From contig JAGPGR010000025.1 in assembly GCA_018055865.1 (NCBI GenBank), positions 1 through 12,591 of the forward strand: a stretch of DNA of 12,591 nt, read 5' to 3'. This stretch comes from Paludibacteraceae bacterium (GTDB lineage: Bacteria; Bacteroidota; Bacteroidia; Bacteroidales; Paludibacteraceae). Position numbers and translations under genes: made by a program. A model generated the notes under the pieces. It was not told the origin of the DNA. It saw only the letters and a list, made by a program, of their open reading frames with translations, and did no database searches. This document shows positions 1 to 9,446 of the stretch, in pieces; the stretch's first letter is position 1; the number at the start of each line of letters is the position of its first letter.

Positions 1-2023
<2,023 letters not shown>

Positions 2024-2083
2024 ATATTTTTTTGCTCGTTGTGATCGGTCGTATGAATAATTGTAAAAAAATCATACAACCTC

Positions 2084-2096
2084 TTTTTTGCTCGTT
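2084..2096. repeat. 13-nt direct repeat in the 23S spacer (other copy 2028-2040)
   Basis: The plus-strand word TTTTTTGCTCGTT is found here and again about 56 nt to the left, directly before the 23S 5' end. Both copies lie in the precursor just upstream of mature 23S. It may be a short spacer duplication or part of a processing structure. I see no conserved function for it. Confidence 0.5.
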
Positions 2097-2158
2097 TGTA
2101 TCATAATATGCTATTAACTAAATAATAACATATCAGAAATACTTACGTCTTCTCTTTC

Positions 2159-2180
2159 TTTCAATATGTCAAAGATCGTT
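2159..2180 (-). promoter_or_regulatory. boxA-like antitermination element before 23S
   Basis: On the minus strand this reads AACGATCTTT, then GAC, then ATATTGAAA. The core GATCTTTGACAT resembles the E. coli rrn boxA TGCTCTTTAACA, which binds NusB/NusE (S10) to stop Rho-dependent termination of untranslated rRNA. A second copy of both half-words lies in the leader upstream of 16S (4337-4363), which matches the two-boxA arrangement of classical rrn operons. The identification rests on motif similarity and position. Confidence 0.6.
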
Positions 2181-2181
2181 T

Positions 2182-2215
2182 ACCCTAAGCCCCTTATAGG
2201 GGATTTTAGTAGGGT
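2182..2215 (-). other. Stem-loop in the 23S spacer
   Basis: An outer stem pairs ACCCTA (2182-2187) with TAGGGT (2210-2215). An inner stem pairs CCCC (2190-2193) with GGGG (2199-2202), extendable by one A-T pair. It sits directly upstream of the boxA-like element in the transcript. No U-tract follows it on the minus strand, so it is more likely a spacer fold or processing hairpin than a terminator. Confidence 0.5.
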
Positions 2216-2313
2216 TAAATGAGAATTTAAAACGTTTCAATGTCTTTAAATCCCTGTGAAATTTTTTATTCCAAACTTTTTCTCTCCTAAATAACTCGTT
2301 AGCTATTTTTATG

Positions 2314-2388
2314 TGGAGAATATCGGGCTCGAACCGATGACCCCCTGCGTGCAAGGCAGGTGCTCTAAGCCAACTGAGCTAATCCCCC
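2314..2388 (-). tRNA. tRNA-Ala (anticodon TGC)
   Basis: This is a 75-nt cloverleaf on the minus strand. The acceptor stem pairs GGGGGAT with ATTCTCC and the discriminator base is A. The D arm is GCTC/GAGC with a 10-nt loop. The anticodon stem is CCTGC/GCAGG around loop CTTGCAC, with anticodon TGC at 2353-2351. The T arm is ATCGG/CCGAT with loop TTCGAGC. The 3' CCA is not encoded (CAT follows the discriminator), so it must be added by nucleotidyltransferase. Its place between 16S and 23S with tRNA-Ile is the usual Bacteroidetes arrangement. Confidence 0.97.
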
Positions 2389-2430
2389 GGTTTTGTAGTC
2401 TTTAGTTTATAGTTTGCAGATAATCTACAG

Positions 2431-2454
2431 ACTTGTAACTTGTAACTTGTAACT
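2431..2454. repeat. 7-nt tandem repeat between the two tRNAs
   Basis: The heptamer ACTTGTA occurs three full times plus a partial copy (plus strand) in the 73-nt spacer separating tRNA-Ala and tRNA-Ile. It is transcribed as part of the rRNA precursor. Such short slippage-prone words can differ in copy number between rrn operons of one genome. No function is evident. Confidence 0.8.
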
Positions 2455-2461
2455 AAAATTG

Positions 2462-2535
2462 TAGTCCCAGGCAGAGTTGAACTGCCGACCTCTACATTAT
2501 CAGTGTAGCGCTCTAACCAACTGAGCTATAGGACT
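2462..2535 (-). tRNA. tRNA-Ile (anticodon GAT)
   Basis: This is a 74-nt cloverleaf. The acceptor stem pairs AGTCCTA with TGGGACT (one wobble) and the discriminator is A. The D arm is GCTC/GAGC. The anticodon stem is CTACA/TGTAG around loop CTGATAA, with anticodon GAT at 2501-2499. A T arm follows with loop TTCAACT. CCA is not encoded. It is the first tRNA after 16S, 135 nt from the 16S 3' end, and is co-transcribed with the rRNAs. Confidence 0.97.
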
Positions 2536-2606
2536 GGCTTTTGTTTCTTGCCTTTTGTTAATTATAGGCTCTACGTTATATTCTAAAAAAATATATAAAA
2601 CAACAA

Positions 2607-2646
2607 TGCAGTATAAGAAAGTTCTGACGTATTTTCTATGCCACGT
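2607..2646 (-). other. 3' arm of the 16S precursor processing stem
   Basis: Just downstream of 16S in the transcript, two segments are complementary to the leader upstream of 16S. Segment 2607-2621 pairs with 4312-4326 (15 bp with one G-U wobble), and 2638-2646 pairs with 4289-4297 (8 of 9 bp). Together they would loop out the whole 16S gene, the classic substrate for RNase III cleavage. The complementarity is visible directly in the sequence; cleavage is inferred. Confidence 0.75.
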
Positions 2647-2670
2647 TTCGTATCAGGCACATCACTCCAG

Positions 2671-4199
<1,529 letters not shown>

Positions 4200-4288
4200 A
4201 AATTGTTTGTTTTGTCTCTTAGGATGTAACCTGATTTTTTCCTTCGTTGAATAATTTATTTCGCAATAAAGTATTCACTAAAAAATTG

Positions 4289-4326
4289 ACGTGGTATAAA
4301 AAAAACTTTCCCTTTCTTATACTACA
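4289..4326 (-). other. 5' arm of the 16S precursor processing stem
   Basis: Segments 4312-4326 and 4289-4297 are complementary to 2607-2621 and 2638-2646 beyond the other end of 16S. The order and nesting of the two pairings are consistent with a single bulged long-range helix. An internal loop rich in U on this side (about 4298-4311) separates the two helical parts. Confidence 0.75.
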
Positions 4327-4336
4327 ATTAAAGTTG

Positions 4337-4363
4337 TTTCAATATTTTTATCTAAAGATCGTT
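4337..4363 (-). promoter_or_regulatory. boxA-like antitermination element before 16S
   Basis: The minus strand reads AACGATCTTT (4363-4354), an 8-nt gap, then ATATTGAAA (4345-4337). Both words recur exactly before 23S (2180-2171 and 2167-2159), where the gap is 3 nt. The first word with its following bases, GATCTTTAGATA, resembles boxA. It lies in the leader just upstream of the 16S processing stem, as boxA does in enterobacterial rrn leaders. Confidence 0.55.
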
Positions 4364-4413
4364 CTTGATTGTATAATCGGGGCAGAAAAACTTCACAGCT
4401 TCTCATCTAATGC

Positions 4414-4427
4414 CCGACTTTTATCGG
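4414..4427 (-). other. Small leader hairpin
   Basis: On the minus strand CCGAT and GTCGG pair over an AAAA loop (5 bp with one G-U). It lies in the rRNA leader about 50 nt upstream of the boxA-like element. No U-tract follows, so it does not look like a terminator. It could be a fold that organises the leader. Confidence 0.35.
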
Positions 4428-4534
4428 TTGTGTAAACATCCGGCGGAGCTATCCGACCTGAGTTCTTTTTTGATGGTTTTTCGTCTCTTTCGTGTCAGCG
4501 TTCGACAGCGAAATTTTATGAGCGAAACGGACTG

Positions 4535-4566
4535 CAAAGATAATACAAGTTTTCAATCCTCACAAG
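4535..4566 (-). promoter_or_regulatory. rrn promoter P1 (nearest 16S)
   Basis: The -7 box TATCTTTG (4542-4535) matches the Bacteroidetes consensus TAnnTTTG exactly. Twenty bases upstream is CTTG (4566-4563), one mismatch from the -33 box TTTG, and the spacing is ideal for the primary sigma factor of this phylum. Immediately upstream lies a 30-bp run of pure A/T (4567-4596), which would suit an UP element for the alpha subunit. Expected start is near 4528. Confidence 0.75.
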
Positions 4567-4596
4567 AAAAAAAATAAAATTTTTATTTTATTTTTT
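4567..4596. promoter_or_regulatory. Pure A/T tract upstream of P1 (UP-element-like)
   Basis: All 30 bases are A or T and include a 9-bp inverted repeat of AAAATAAAA (4571-4579) with TTTTATTTT (4581-4589 or 4586-4594). Its position directly upstream of the P1 -33 box is where the RNA polymerase alpha C-terminal domains bind at strong rRNA promoters. The role is inferred from position and composition. Confidence 0.5.
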
Positions 4597-4671
4597 CTGA
4601 CGCTTAAAACACGTCGGGCAGATTGATTCAATACTTTATTACCGTGTCGCATTCACCGTAATTCTTCCTTC

Positions 4672-4693
4672 CAAAAGCGGGTGCAAAGATAGA
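4672..4693. repeat. 22-bp promoter-core repeat, copy 1 (P2)
   Basis: This 22-bp segment is identical to 4914-4935. It spans the -7 box and the first transcribed bases of P2. Downstream of the TATCTTTG box the transcript would begin within the shared GCACCCGC stretch. P1 shares only the shorter word GCAAAGATA (plus strand). The identity suggests local duplication or strong constraint on the initial transcribed region. Confidence 0.85.
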
Positions 4694-4714
4694 GACTATT
4701 TTTCATCCGGCAAA
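4684..4714 (-). promoter_or_regulatory. rrn promoter P2 (middle)
   Basis: This is an exact match to the Bacteroidetes promoter consensus. TTTG (4714-4711) is followed after 19 bases by TATCTTTG (4691-4684). The bases directly upstream (4715-4748) are almost entirely A/T, which would serve as an UP element. It lies about 149 bp upstream of P1, so its transcript would cross P1. It is the best-scoring promoter in the window. Confidence 0.8.
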
Positions 4715-4913
4715 ATAAAATTGAAAGTTTTTTAAAAATAAAATAAAAGAAGCTGAATGACAGGGAGTTCTGTTTCGTTTTTTATCCAAAAAAAAACAAA
4801 AAAAAGAAAGAAAACAACCTTGTGATGGGCAAAAAAACAGAATCTGTGAAAAATAGATCCTGATTTGAATCTCACCGGACGCTCAATACTTCAATTAATC
4901 TCCGACCTCTTGT

Positions 4914-4935
4914 CAAAAGCGGGTGCAAAGATAGA
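4914..4935. repeat. 22-bp promoter-core repeat, copy 2 (P3)
   Basis: Identical to 4672-4693. It carries the -7 box of P3 and the same initial transcribed bases. The flanking sequence differs between the copies, so the identity is confined to the promoter core. Confidence 0.85.
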
Positions 4936-4956
4936 TATTTTATCCTTATAAAAAAA
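4926..4956 (-). promoter_or_regulatory. rrn promoter P3 (distal)
   Basis: The -7 box TATCTTTG (4933-4926) is exact, but at the expected -33 position (4956-4953) there is TTTT instead of TTTG. The upstream region is A-rich on the plus strand (4949-5000). It lies about 90 bp beyond the stop codon of the second trkH gene. It may be weaker than P2 or rely more on upstream A/T sequence. Confidence 0.6.
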
Positions 4957-5003
4957 AGAAAGGGGAAAAGAAAAACCAAACAAAAGCGCAGAAAAAGACC
5001 AAA

Positions 5004-5020
5004 ATACTGAATAACAGTGT
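5004..5020 (-). terminator. Weak hairpin after the second trkH gene
   Basis: Six bases past the trkH stop codon, the minus strand reads ACACTG-TTATT-CAGTAT. This gives a 4-bp core stem (CACTG with CAGT positions) plus one more outer pair, followed by TTTTGGTCTTTTTC. It is too short to be a convincing intrinsic terminator. It is the only candidate before the rRNA promoters, so some read-through from the trk genes into the rRNA operon is possible. Confidence 0.25.
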
Positions 5021-5025
5021 CTAAC

Positions 5026-6504
5026 TTATTGACGCCAAAAGGCAGGAGTGAGAATCATCAGGACAGTATAAAGTTCCAGACGCCCTACCAACATCACAAA
5101 AGAGAGAAACCATTTACTGAATTCGGGAATGGCATCGAAGTTACCGGCTGGTCCTACGGTATTGAAGCCGGGGCCAACACAGCTGATGCAGGTAATCATT
5201 CCTCCAATAGATTCGCCAATTCCCATTCCGGAAATCATGAGAATAAGGATACCAATAATAGTAACAAACAAGTACAGGACGATAAAAGTCAATACCCGGG
5301 TGAGTGTGTTTTCGTGCACAACCACTTTGTTGTATCTTACTGGAATGACTGCCGAAGGGTGAATCATGCGTTTGAACTCATAGTAGCAAGCTTTGGCAGC
5401 AATAACAATGCGCACCACTTTCATTCCGCCGGCCGTAGAACCCGCCGACGCCCCTATAAACATCAGAATTACAATAACAACCCACGTGACAGGTTTCCAA
5501 GTCATATAATCTACTGTAGTAAAGCCGGTAGTAGTCATAAGCGATGAAATGGTGAAGAATGAATTGCGCCAGGCCTTTTCTATGACAACAAAGTTGATTG
5601 ATTTGGTGAAATCGATAAGTGAAACCATGACTACCAAACTGGCTACAATCATTATTATCAGATAATATCGAAATTCGTCATTCTCTTTAATTTTGAAAAA
5701 TTTTCTTTTGTATCCGAAAAAATACATGGCAAAATTGACACCGGACAGAAGCATGAATATCGCCAGTACATATTGAATATAGGCAGAATATTCCCAGAAA
5801 GCGATGCTTGTTTGTTTGGTAGAAAAACCTCCCGTAGCTATGGTAGAAAACGAATGAGTGACAGAATCGAACCATGACATGCCTCCAAAAAGCAGGAAAA
5901 CAGTTTCGGTTACTGTAAGAATCACATAGACCAGAAACAGTATTCGGGCTGTATCATTAATTTTGGGGCTAAATTTATCTTTGGTAGGTCCGGTGGCTTC
6001 TGCTGCAAAGAGCTGTGATCCGTTGATTCCTAAATTTGGCAGAATAGCCATTGATATTACCACAATGCCCAGCCCTCCAAGCCAGTGAGTCATGGCACGC
6101 CAGAAAAGCATACCGTGCGAAAGAGCTTCAATATTATTAAGTATAGATGAACCTGTGGTAGTAAATCCGGACATGGTTTCGAAAAAGGAATTGGTATAAG
6201 AAGGGATGGCGCCACTCATCCAGAAAGGGAGTGCACCAATGACCGAGAAAAAGATCCAGGCAAAAGTCACAATCATTGAACCTTCTCTTTTACCCGCTCT
6301 GACGGGAGCATTCCGGCCGAATAATATCAGCAGCAATGCAACTGAGAGAGCAATAAGCGAACTGTAAATAAAATACTTACCATCATTCTCTTTGTATATC
6401 AGTGTGATGATAACTACAAACAACATGGTTCCGCTTTCGAAGAGTAGCAGATTGCCGATTAACCGGGATACCAGTCTGAAATTTATTTCCGATTTATAGG
6501 GCAT
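5026..6504 (-). CDS. trkH: Potassium uptake protein TrkH, second paralog (canonical)
   Basis: This is the ion-conducting membrane subunit of the Trk potassium uptake system, 492 aa, a usual length for TrkH. It has the family plan of four membrane–pore-loop–membrane repeats, each supplying one strand of the selectivity filter: P1 TTTG (115-118), P2 ATGGFST (223-229), P3 TTTGFTT (324-330) and P4 VGPGFNT (443-449). All four filter glycines are present. The gate-region loop GSTAGGMK (355-362) and the C-terminal GRLELYT (474-480) are also conserved. The ATG at 6504 follows the stop of the upstream trkH by only 6 bp, so the pair is probably translated together. No Shine-Dalgarno sequence is seen, normal for this phylum. 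Roughly half of its residues match the upstream paralog by eye. The name rests on family recognition and is strong; Na+ versus K+ preference cannot be settled from sequence, but four glycines favour K+. Confidence 0.95.
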   Translation of the reverse strand: MPYKSEINFRLVSRLIGNLLLFESGTMLFVVIITLIYKENDGKYFIYSSLIALSVALLLILFGRNAPVRAGKREGSMIVTFAWIFFSVIGALPFWMSGAIPSYTNSFFETMSGFTTTGSSILNNIEALSHGMLFWRAMTHWLGGLGIVVISMAILPNLGINGSQLFAAEATGPTKDKFSPKINDTARILFLVYVILTVTETVFLLFGGMSWFDSVTHSFSTIATGGFSTKQTSIAFWEYSAYIQYVLAIFMLLSGVNFAMYFFGYKRKFFKIKENDEFRYYLIIMIVASLVVMVSLIDFTKSINFVVIEKAWRNSFFTISSLMTTTGFTTVDYMTWKPVTWVVIVILMFIGASAGSTAGGMKVVRIVIAAKACYYEFKRMIHPSAVIPVRYNKVVVHENTLTRVLTFIVLYLFVTIIGILILMISGMGIGESIGGMITCISCVGPGFNTVGPAGNFDAIPEFSKWFLSFVMLVGRLELYTVLMILTPAFWRQ

Positions 6505-6510
6505 ATGAGT

Positions 6511-7983
6511 TTATTCTTTCCAGAATTCGGGGGTAAAAAGTAAAAGTACAGAATATAATTCCAAACGACCAACCAACATGATGAATGCTAAAAACCATTT
6601 GCTGAACACTGGAATCTCAGCAAAGCTGTGCGAAGGTCCAAGATCTCCCAATCCAAGCCCCACGTCACTCATGCAGGTTATCATTCCACTTATAGATTCT
6701 TCAAATCCAAGTCCGGAGAGTCCGAGTATAAATGAGCCAAGAAGTATAATTAACAGGTAAATCAGAACAAATGCTACCACATGTATCATCATTTCATCTT
6801 TTACTGTTTTACCTTCATATTTTACAGGTATGATAGCATTGGGGTGAACCATTTTTTTGAATTCGTAATAGCATAATCTCATAATCAGCACCACACGAGC
6901 CATTTTAATTCCTCCCGAGGTAGAATAAGAAGATGCACCAGAAATCATCAGTGCCAGCAATACAATCCAGGTGAAGGGTTTCCAAAGTGTATAATCTTCA
7001 GTGGACAGTCCGGCGGATGTAATGCAGGAAGTAGTAATAAAAAGACTGTTTCTAAACGATTGTTCGATATTGAGCCAGGATAAGGGGAGTTCAAATCTGA
7101 CTTGCGAGAGAAAAATGACAAAAGTAGCAAACAACAACACGAGAGAGTAATACTTAAGTTCATCATTTCTCCTGATTTTTTTGAACTGAAATTTGATGAA
7201 CAAATAATACAGGAGAAAATTCACACCTGACAAAAACATGAAAACGATAATTACATATTCGATTAAAGGAGAATTCCAGTATCCGATACTCATCTGTTTG
7301 GTGGAAAACCCACCCGTGCTTATGATGGATAGGCCGTGATTTATGGAGTCAAACCAGTTCATCCCGGCAAATCTTAACGATACGCTGAACAAGACGGTGA
7401 GAATGATGTAAACCGAAAACATAGCTGTAGCCATTTGGCTAATCTTTGGCAAAATCTTATCTCTTGTCGGTGTGGTGGTTTCAGCAGAAAACAATTGATA
7501 ACCGGACCCGCCAAGCATCGGAAGAATGGCCAGAAACATCACAACAATTCCCAAGCCACCAATCCAGTGAGTCAGACTGCGCCAAAACAGGATGTTGTAA
7601 GGCATCGATTCGATGTTATTCAGAATTGTAGTACCAGTAGTTGTAAAACCGGAATGTGACTCAAAAAAAGCATCAGTAAATCGTGGAATACTTCCGCTTA
7701 ACCAAAAAGGAAGAGTACCCAGAAGTGTGTACAGAATCCAGATCAGCGTTACAATTAAGGCTCCTTCCCGTCTGCCTAAATAGGTTTCAGCATTTCTGCC
7801 ATACAACAGCCCTGAAACACCTAATACAACCGCAAATGCAATCGTAATAAAATAATATTGTATCGAACTGAATTCACTATACACCAAAGCTACCAGAATG
7901 GGTAAAAGCAAAAAACCGGCTTCAATTAACAATAAGCCGCCTAGTACCTTGATAATCATTTTGATATTTAAATCTTTATTCAT
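6511..7983 (-). CDS. trkH: Potassium uptake protein TrkH, first paralog (altered filter and gate loop)
   Basis: This is a second TrkH-type membrane subunit, 490 aa, with the same four-repeat layout. P1 TTTG (114-117) and P2 STGGFST (222-228) are canonical. P3 is TSAGLST (322-328) instead of TTTGFTT, and P4 is VGLGLGD (441-447) instead of VGPGFNT. The gate-region loop is YSTSGGIK (353-360), whereas its neighbour has GSTAGGMK. The filter glycines themselves are all kept, so it should still conduct. GRLELYS near the C-terminus is conserved. It starts 44 bp after the trkA stop and ends 6 bp before the next trkH, so trkA-trkH-trkH looks like one operon. It could form a homodimer, a heterodimer with the neighbour, or a separate transporter with different affinity. 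The family call is firm; the specialised role is inference. Confidence 0.94.
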   Translation of the reverse strand: MNKDLNIKMIIKVLGGLLLIEAGFLLLPILVALVYSEFSSIQYYFITIAFAVVLGVSGLLYGRNAETYLGRREGALIVTLIWILYTLLGTLPFWLSGSIPRFTDAFFESHSGFTTTGTTILNNIESMPYNILFWRSLTHWIGGLGIVVMFLAILPMLGGSGYQLFSAETTTPTRDKILPKISQMATAMFSVYIILTVLFSVSLRFAGMNWFDSINHGLSIISTGGFSTKQMSIGYWNSPLIEYVIIVFMFLSGVNFLLYYLFIKFQFKKIRRNDELKYYSLVLLFATFVIFLSQVRFELPLSWLNIEQSFRNSLFITTSCITSAGLSTEDYTLWKPFTWIVLLALMISGASSYSTSGGIKMARVVLIMRLCYYEFKKMVHPNAIIPVKYEGKTVKDEMMIHVVAFVLIYLLIILLGSFILGLSGLGFEESISGMITCMSDVGLGLGDLGPSHSFAEIPVFSKWFLAFIMLVGRLELYSVLLLFTPEFWKE

Positions 7984-8027
7984 GGATTTAATTGAATATC
8001 AAACAAACCGTAAATTCGAGATTATTA

Positions 8028-9362
8028 CTAATTGAACAGCGATTCTACCTTACGGATAGCCGACGACACACAAAATACCATCACATGATCACCGGGCAGA
8101 ATCTGGGTACTTCCGTAGGCAATGCTCCCGATTCCATCACGCACAATGCCTCCAATGTTCACACTATCGGGCAGGCGGATATTTTTGATTGGTGATTTGG
8201 TGATTTTCGAACCGGGTTTGGCCAAAAACTCCACCACTTCAGCATCGGCCGAGGTTAGGCTCTTCACATCAAGTACGTCGGCATCGAGTGTAAGCTGGTA
8301 GATGTAGCTGGCAGCAATTAATTTTTTGTTTATCACACTACCAATGTCCAATTCTTCAGCCAGCTGAATGTAATCGATATTTTCCACCTCAGCCACGGTT
8401 TTTTTCACACCCAGCCGCTTGGCTTCCAGGCAGGCCAGTATATTGGCCTCTGAATTGGAAGTAGTGGCTATAAAAGCATCAATTTCCTCTATCCCTTCGG
8501 ACTTGAGCGCTTCTACATTTCTTCCATCGGCATTTATAATCAGCGCATTGTTCAGACATCCCGCCAACTGATAACATTTATTCTTGTCGCGTTCCAGAAT
8601 TTTTACATTAATATTATTGGGTAAATACTGAATGGTTTTCTGTGCTATGCGACTGCCTCCCATTATCATCACATTTCGAACCTGGTAATCCTTTTTTCCT
8701 GACTGTTCCCTTACAAACTCCAGATTTTCTTTCATCGTTACAAAATAGACTACATCGTTGGCCATTATCTCATCGCCGCCGCTCGGAATGATGGTAGTAC
8801 CGTTTCGGTTGATGGCTACCACACGAAATTTGCCATGATCGAAGAATCCGGTATTGAATTTTTTATTGAGAATAAGCGCATTTTCGCGCAGTTTGACAGC
8901 CAGCAGAATCAAAGCTTCGTTGTGAAAACTCAGATTTTGCCTCAACCAGGTGTACTTAATCGACTCTACGATTTCCATAGCTGCCAGTTTTTCGGGCAGA
9001 ATAAGGTAATCGACTCCCAGATTGGCAAAGAAATTTTTATTTTCCGGAATCAGGTATTCGTAATTTTCTATTCGGGCAAGTGTGCGCCTGGCTCCCAGAT
9101 TAGTAGCCAGCATACACGAAGTCATATTTACGCTTTCGGAAGGAGTAACGGCAATGAACAAATCGGCTTTGGCTACTCCACATTCTTTCAGACTTTCGAT
9201 GGATGTTGGCGAACCTGTTTTGGTCAGCAGGTCGTAATTCATCTCCAAATCGGACAAACGATTAGGGTCTTCGTCCAGTAACGTGGTGTCAAGACTCTCT
9301 TTAGCTAAAAGTTTGGCCAGGTGAGTACCCACTTCTCCGGCTCCTGCTATGATTATTTTCAT
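8028..9362 (-). CDS. trkA: Trk system potassium uptake regulator TrkA
   Basis: This is the cytosolic regulatory subunit, 444 aa, close to the usual length (about 450). It forms the ring that gates TrkH in response to bound nucleotides. The protein has two tandem halves, each an RCK_N Rossmann domain followed by an RCK_C domain. The first half has GAGEVG (7-12) and the ribose-contacting acidic D30, with RCK_C at about 145-222. The second RCK_N starts near 229 with GGSRIA (235-240), where the last glycine of GxGxxG is alanine, and has acidic E257. The second RCK_C covers about 363-444. The first site therefore looks fully able to bind NAD(H) or ATP/ADP, and the second looks degenerate. It is the first gene of the trkA-trkH-trkH cluster. 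The ATG at 9362 immediately precedes the first beta strand, so the start is well placed. An 84-bp gap separates it from the gene upstream, and I see no convincing promoter in it. Confidence 0.95.
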   Translation of the reverse strand: MKIIIAGAGEVGTHLAKLLAKESLDTTLLDEDPNRLSDLEMNYDLLTKTGSPTSIESLKECGVAKADLFIAVTPSESVNMTSCMLATNLGARRTLARIENYEYLIPENKNFFANLGVDYLILPEKLAAMEIVESIKYTWLRQNLSFHNEALILLAVKLRENALILNKKFNTGFFDHGKFRVVAINRNGTTIIPSGGDEIMANDVVYFVTMKENLEFVREQSGKKDYQVRNVMIMGGSRIAQKTIQYLPNNINVKILERDKNKCYQLAGCLNNALIINADGRNVEALKSEGIEEIDAFIATTSNSEANILACLEAKRLGVKKTVAEVENIDYIQLAEELDIGSVINKKLIAASYIYQLTLDADVLDVKSLTSADAEVVEFLAKPGSKITKSPIKNIRLPDSVNIGGIVRDGIGSIAYGSTQILPGDHVMVFCVSSAIRKVESLFN

Positions 9363-9446
9363 CAGAATTTATTGTTTTTACAAGATAATCTGTTTATAAA
9401 TTGTGGTTAGTTTTTTAGCTTTCAGCACTGTCTTGTTTGAGTGTAA

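Larger units (their letters stand above)
2024..2313 (-). other. Internal transcribed spacer between tRNA-Ala and 23S
   Basis: This 290-nt AT-rich spacer is part of the rRNA precursor and codes for no protein. It contains a two-part stem-loop (2182-2215), a boxA-like antitermination element (2159-2180) and a 13-nt word (TTTTTTGCTCGTT on the plus strand) that occurs near 2028-2040 and again at 2084-2096. A small hairpin (GTATGA 2051-2056 with TCATAC 2072-2077) lies between the word copies. The 23S processing stem is presumably formed here, but its partner beyond the 23S 3' end is outside the window. Confidence 0.8.
4200..4528 (-). other. Leader of the rRNA precursor (5' external transcribed spacer)
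   Basis: This stretch has no protein gene. It is the roughly 330-nt transcribed leader between the promoter nearest 16S (P1) and the 16S 5' end. It holds, in transcript order, a CCGAT-AAAA-GTCGG hairpin (4427-4414), a boxA-like element (4363-4337) and the 5' arm of the 16S processing stem (4326-4289). It ends in an A-rich stretch directly before 16S. The right boundary is an estimated transcription start, about 6-8 nt past the P1 -7 box. Confidence 0.65.

Noticed and set aside
4599..4615. GACG/CGTC hairpin between P2 and P1 as a terminator
   Set aside because: The stem is only 4 bp, and A residues rather than U residues follow it on the minus strand.
5017..5547. Plus-strand frame of 176 codons rich in Asn and His
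   Set aside because: It lies opposite conserved TrkH membrane segments and the P4 filter; its composition reflects the complement of hydrophobic codons.
9363..9446. Riboswitch or promoter in front of trkA (for example a c-di-AMP sensor)
   Set aside because: The 84-bp gap is too short for the known c-di-AMP riboswitch fold. The nearest -7 candidate, TATCTTGT, is imperfect and has no -33 partner.
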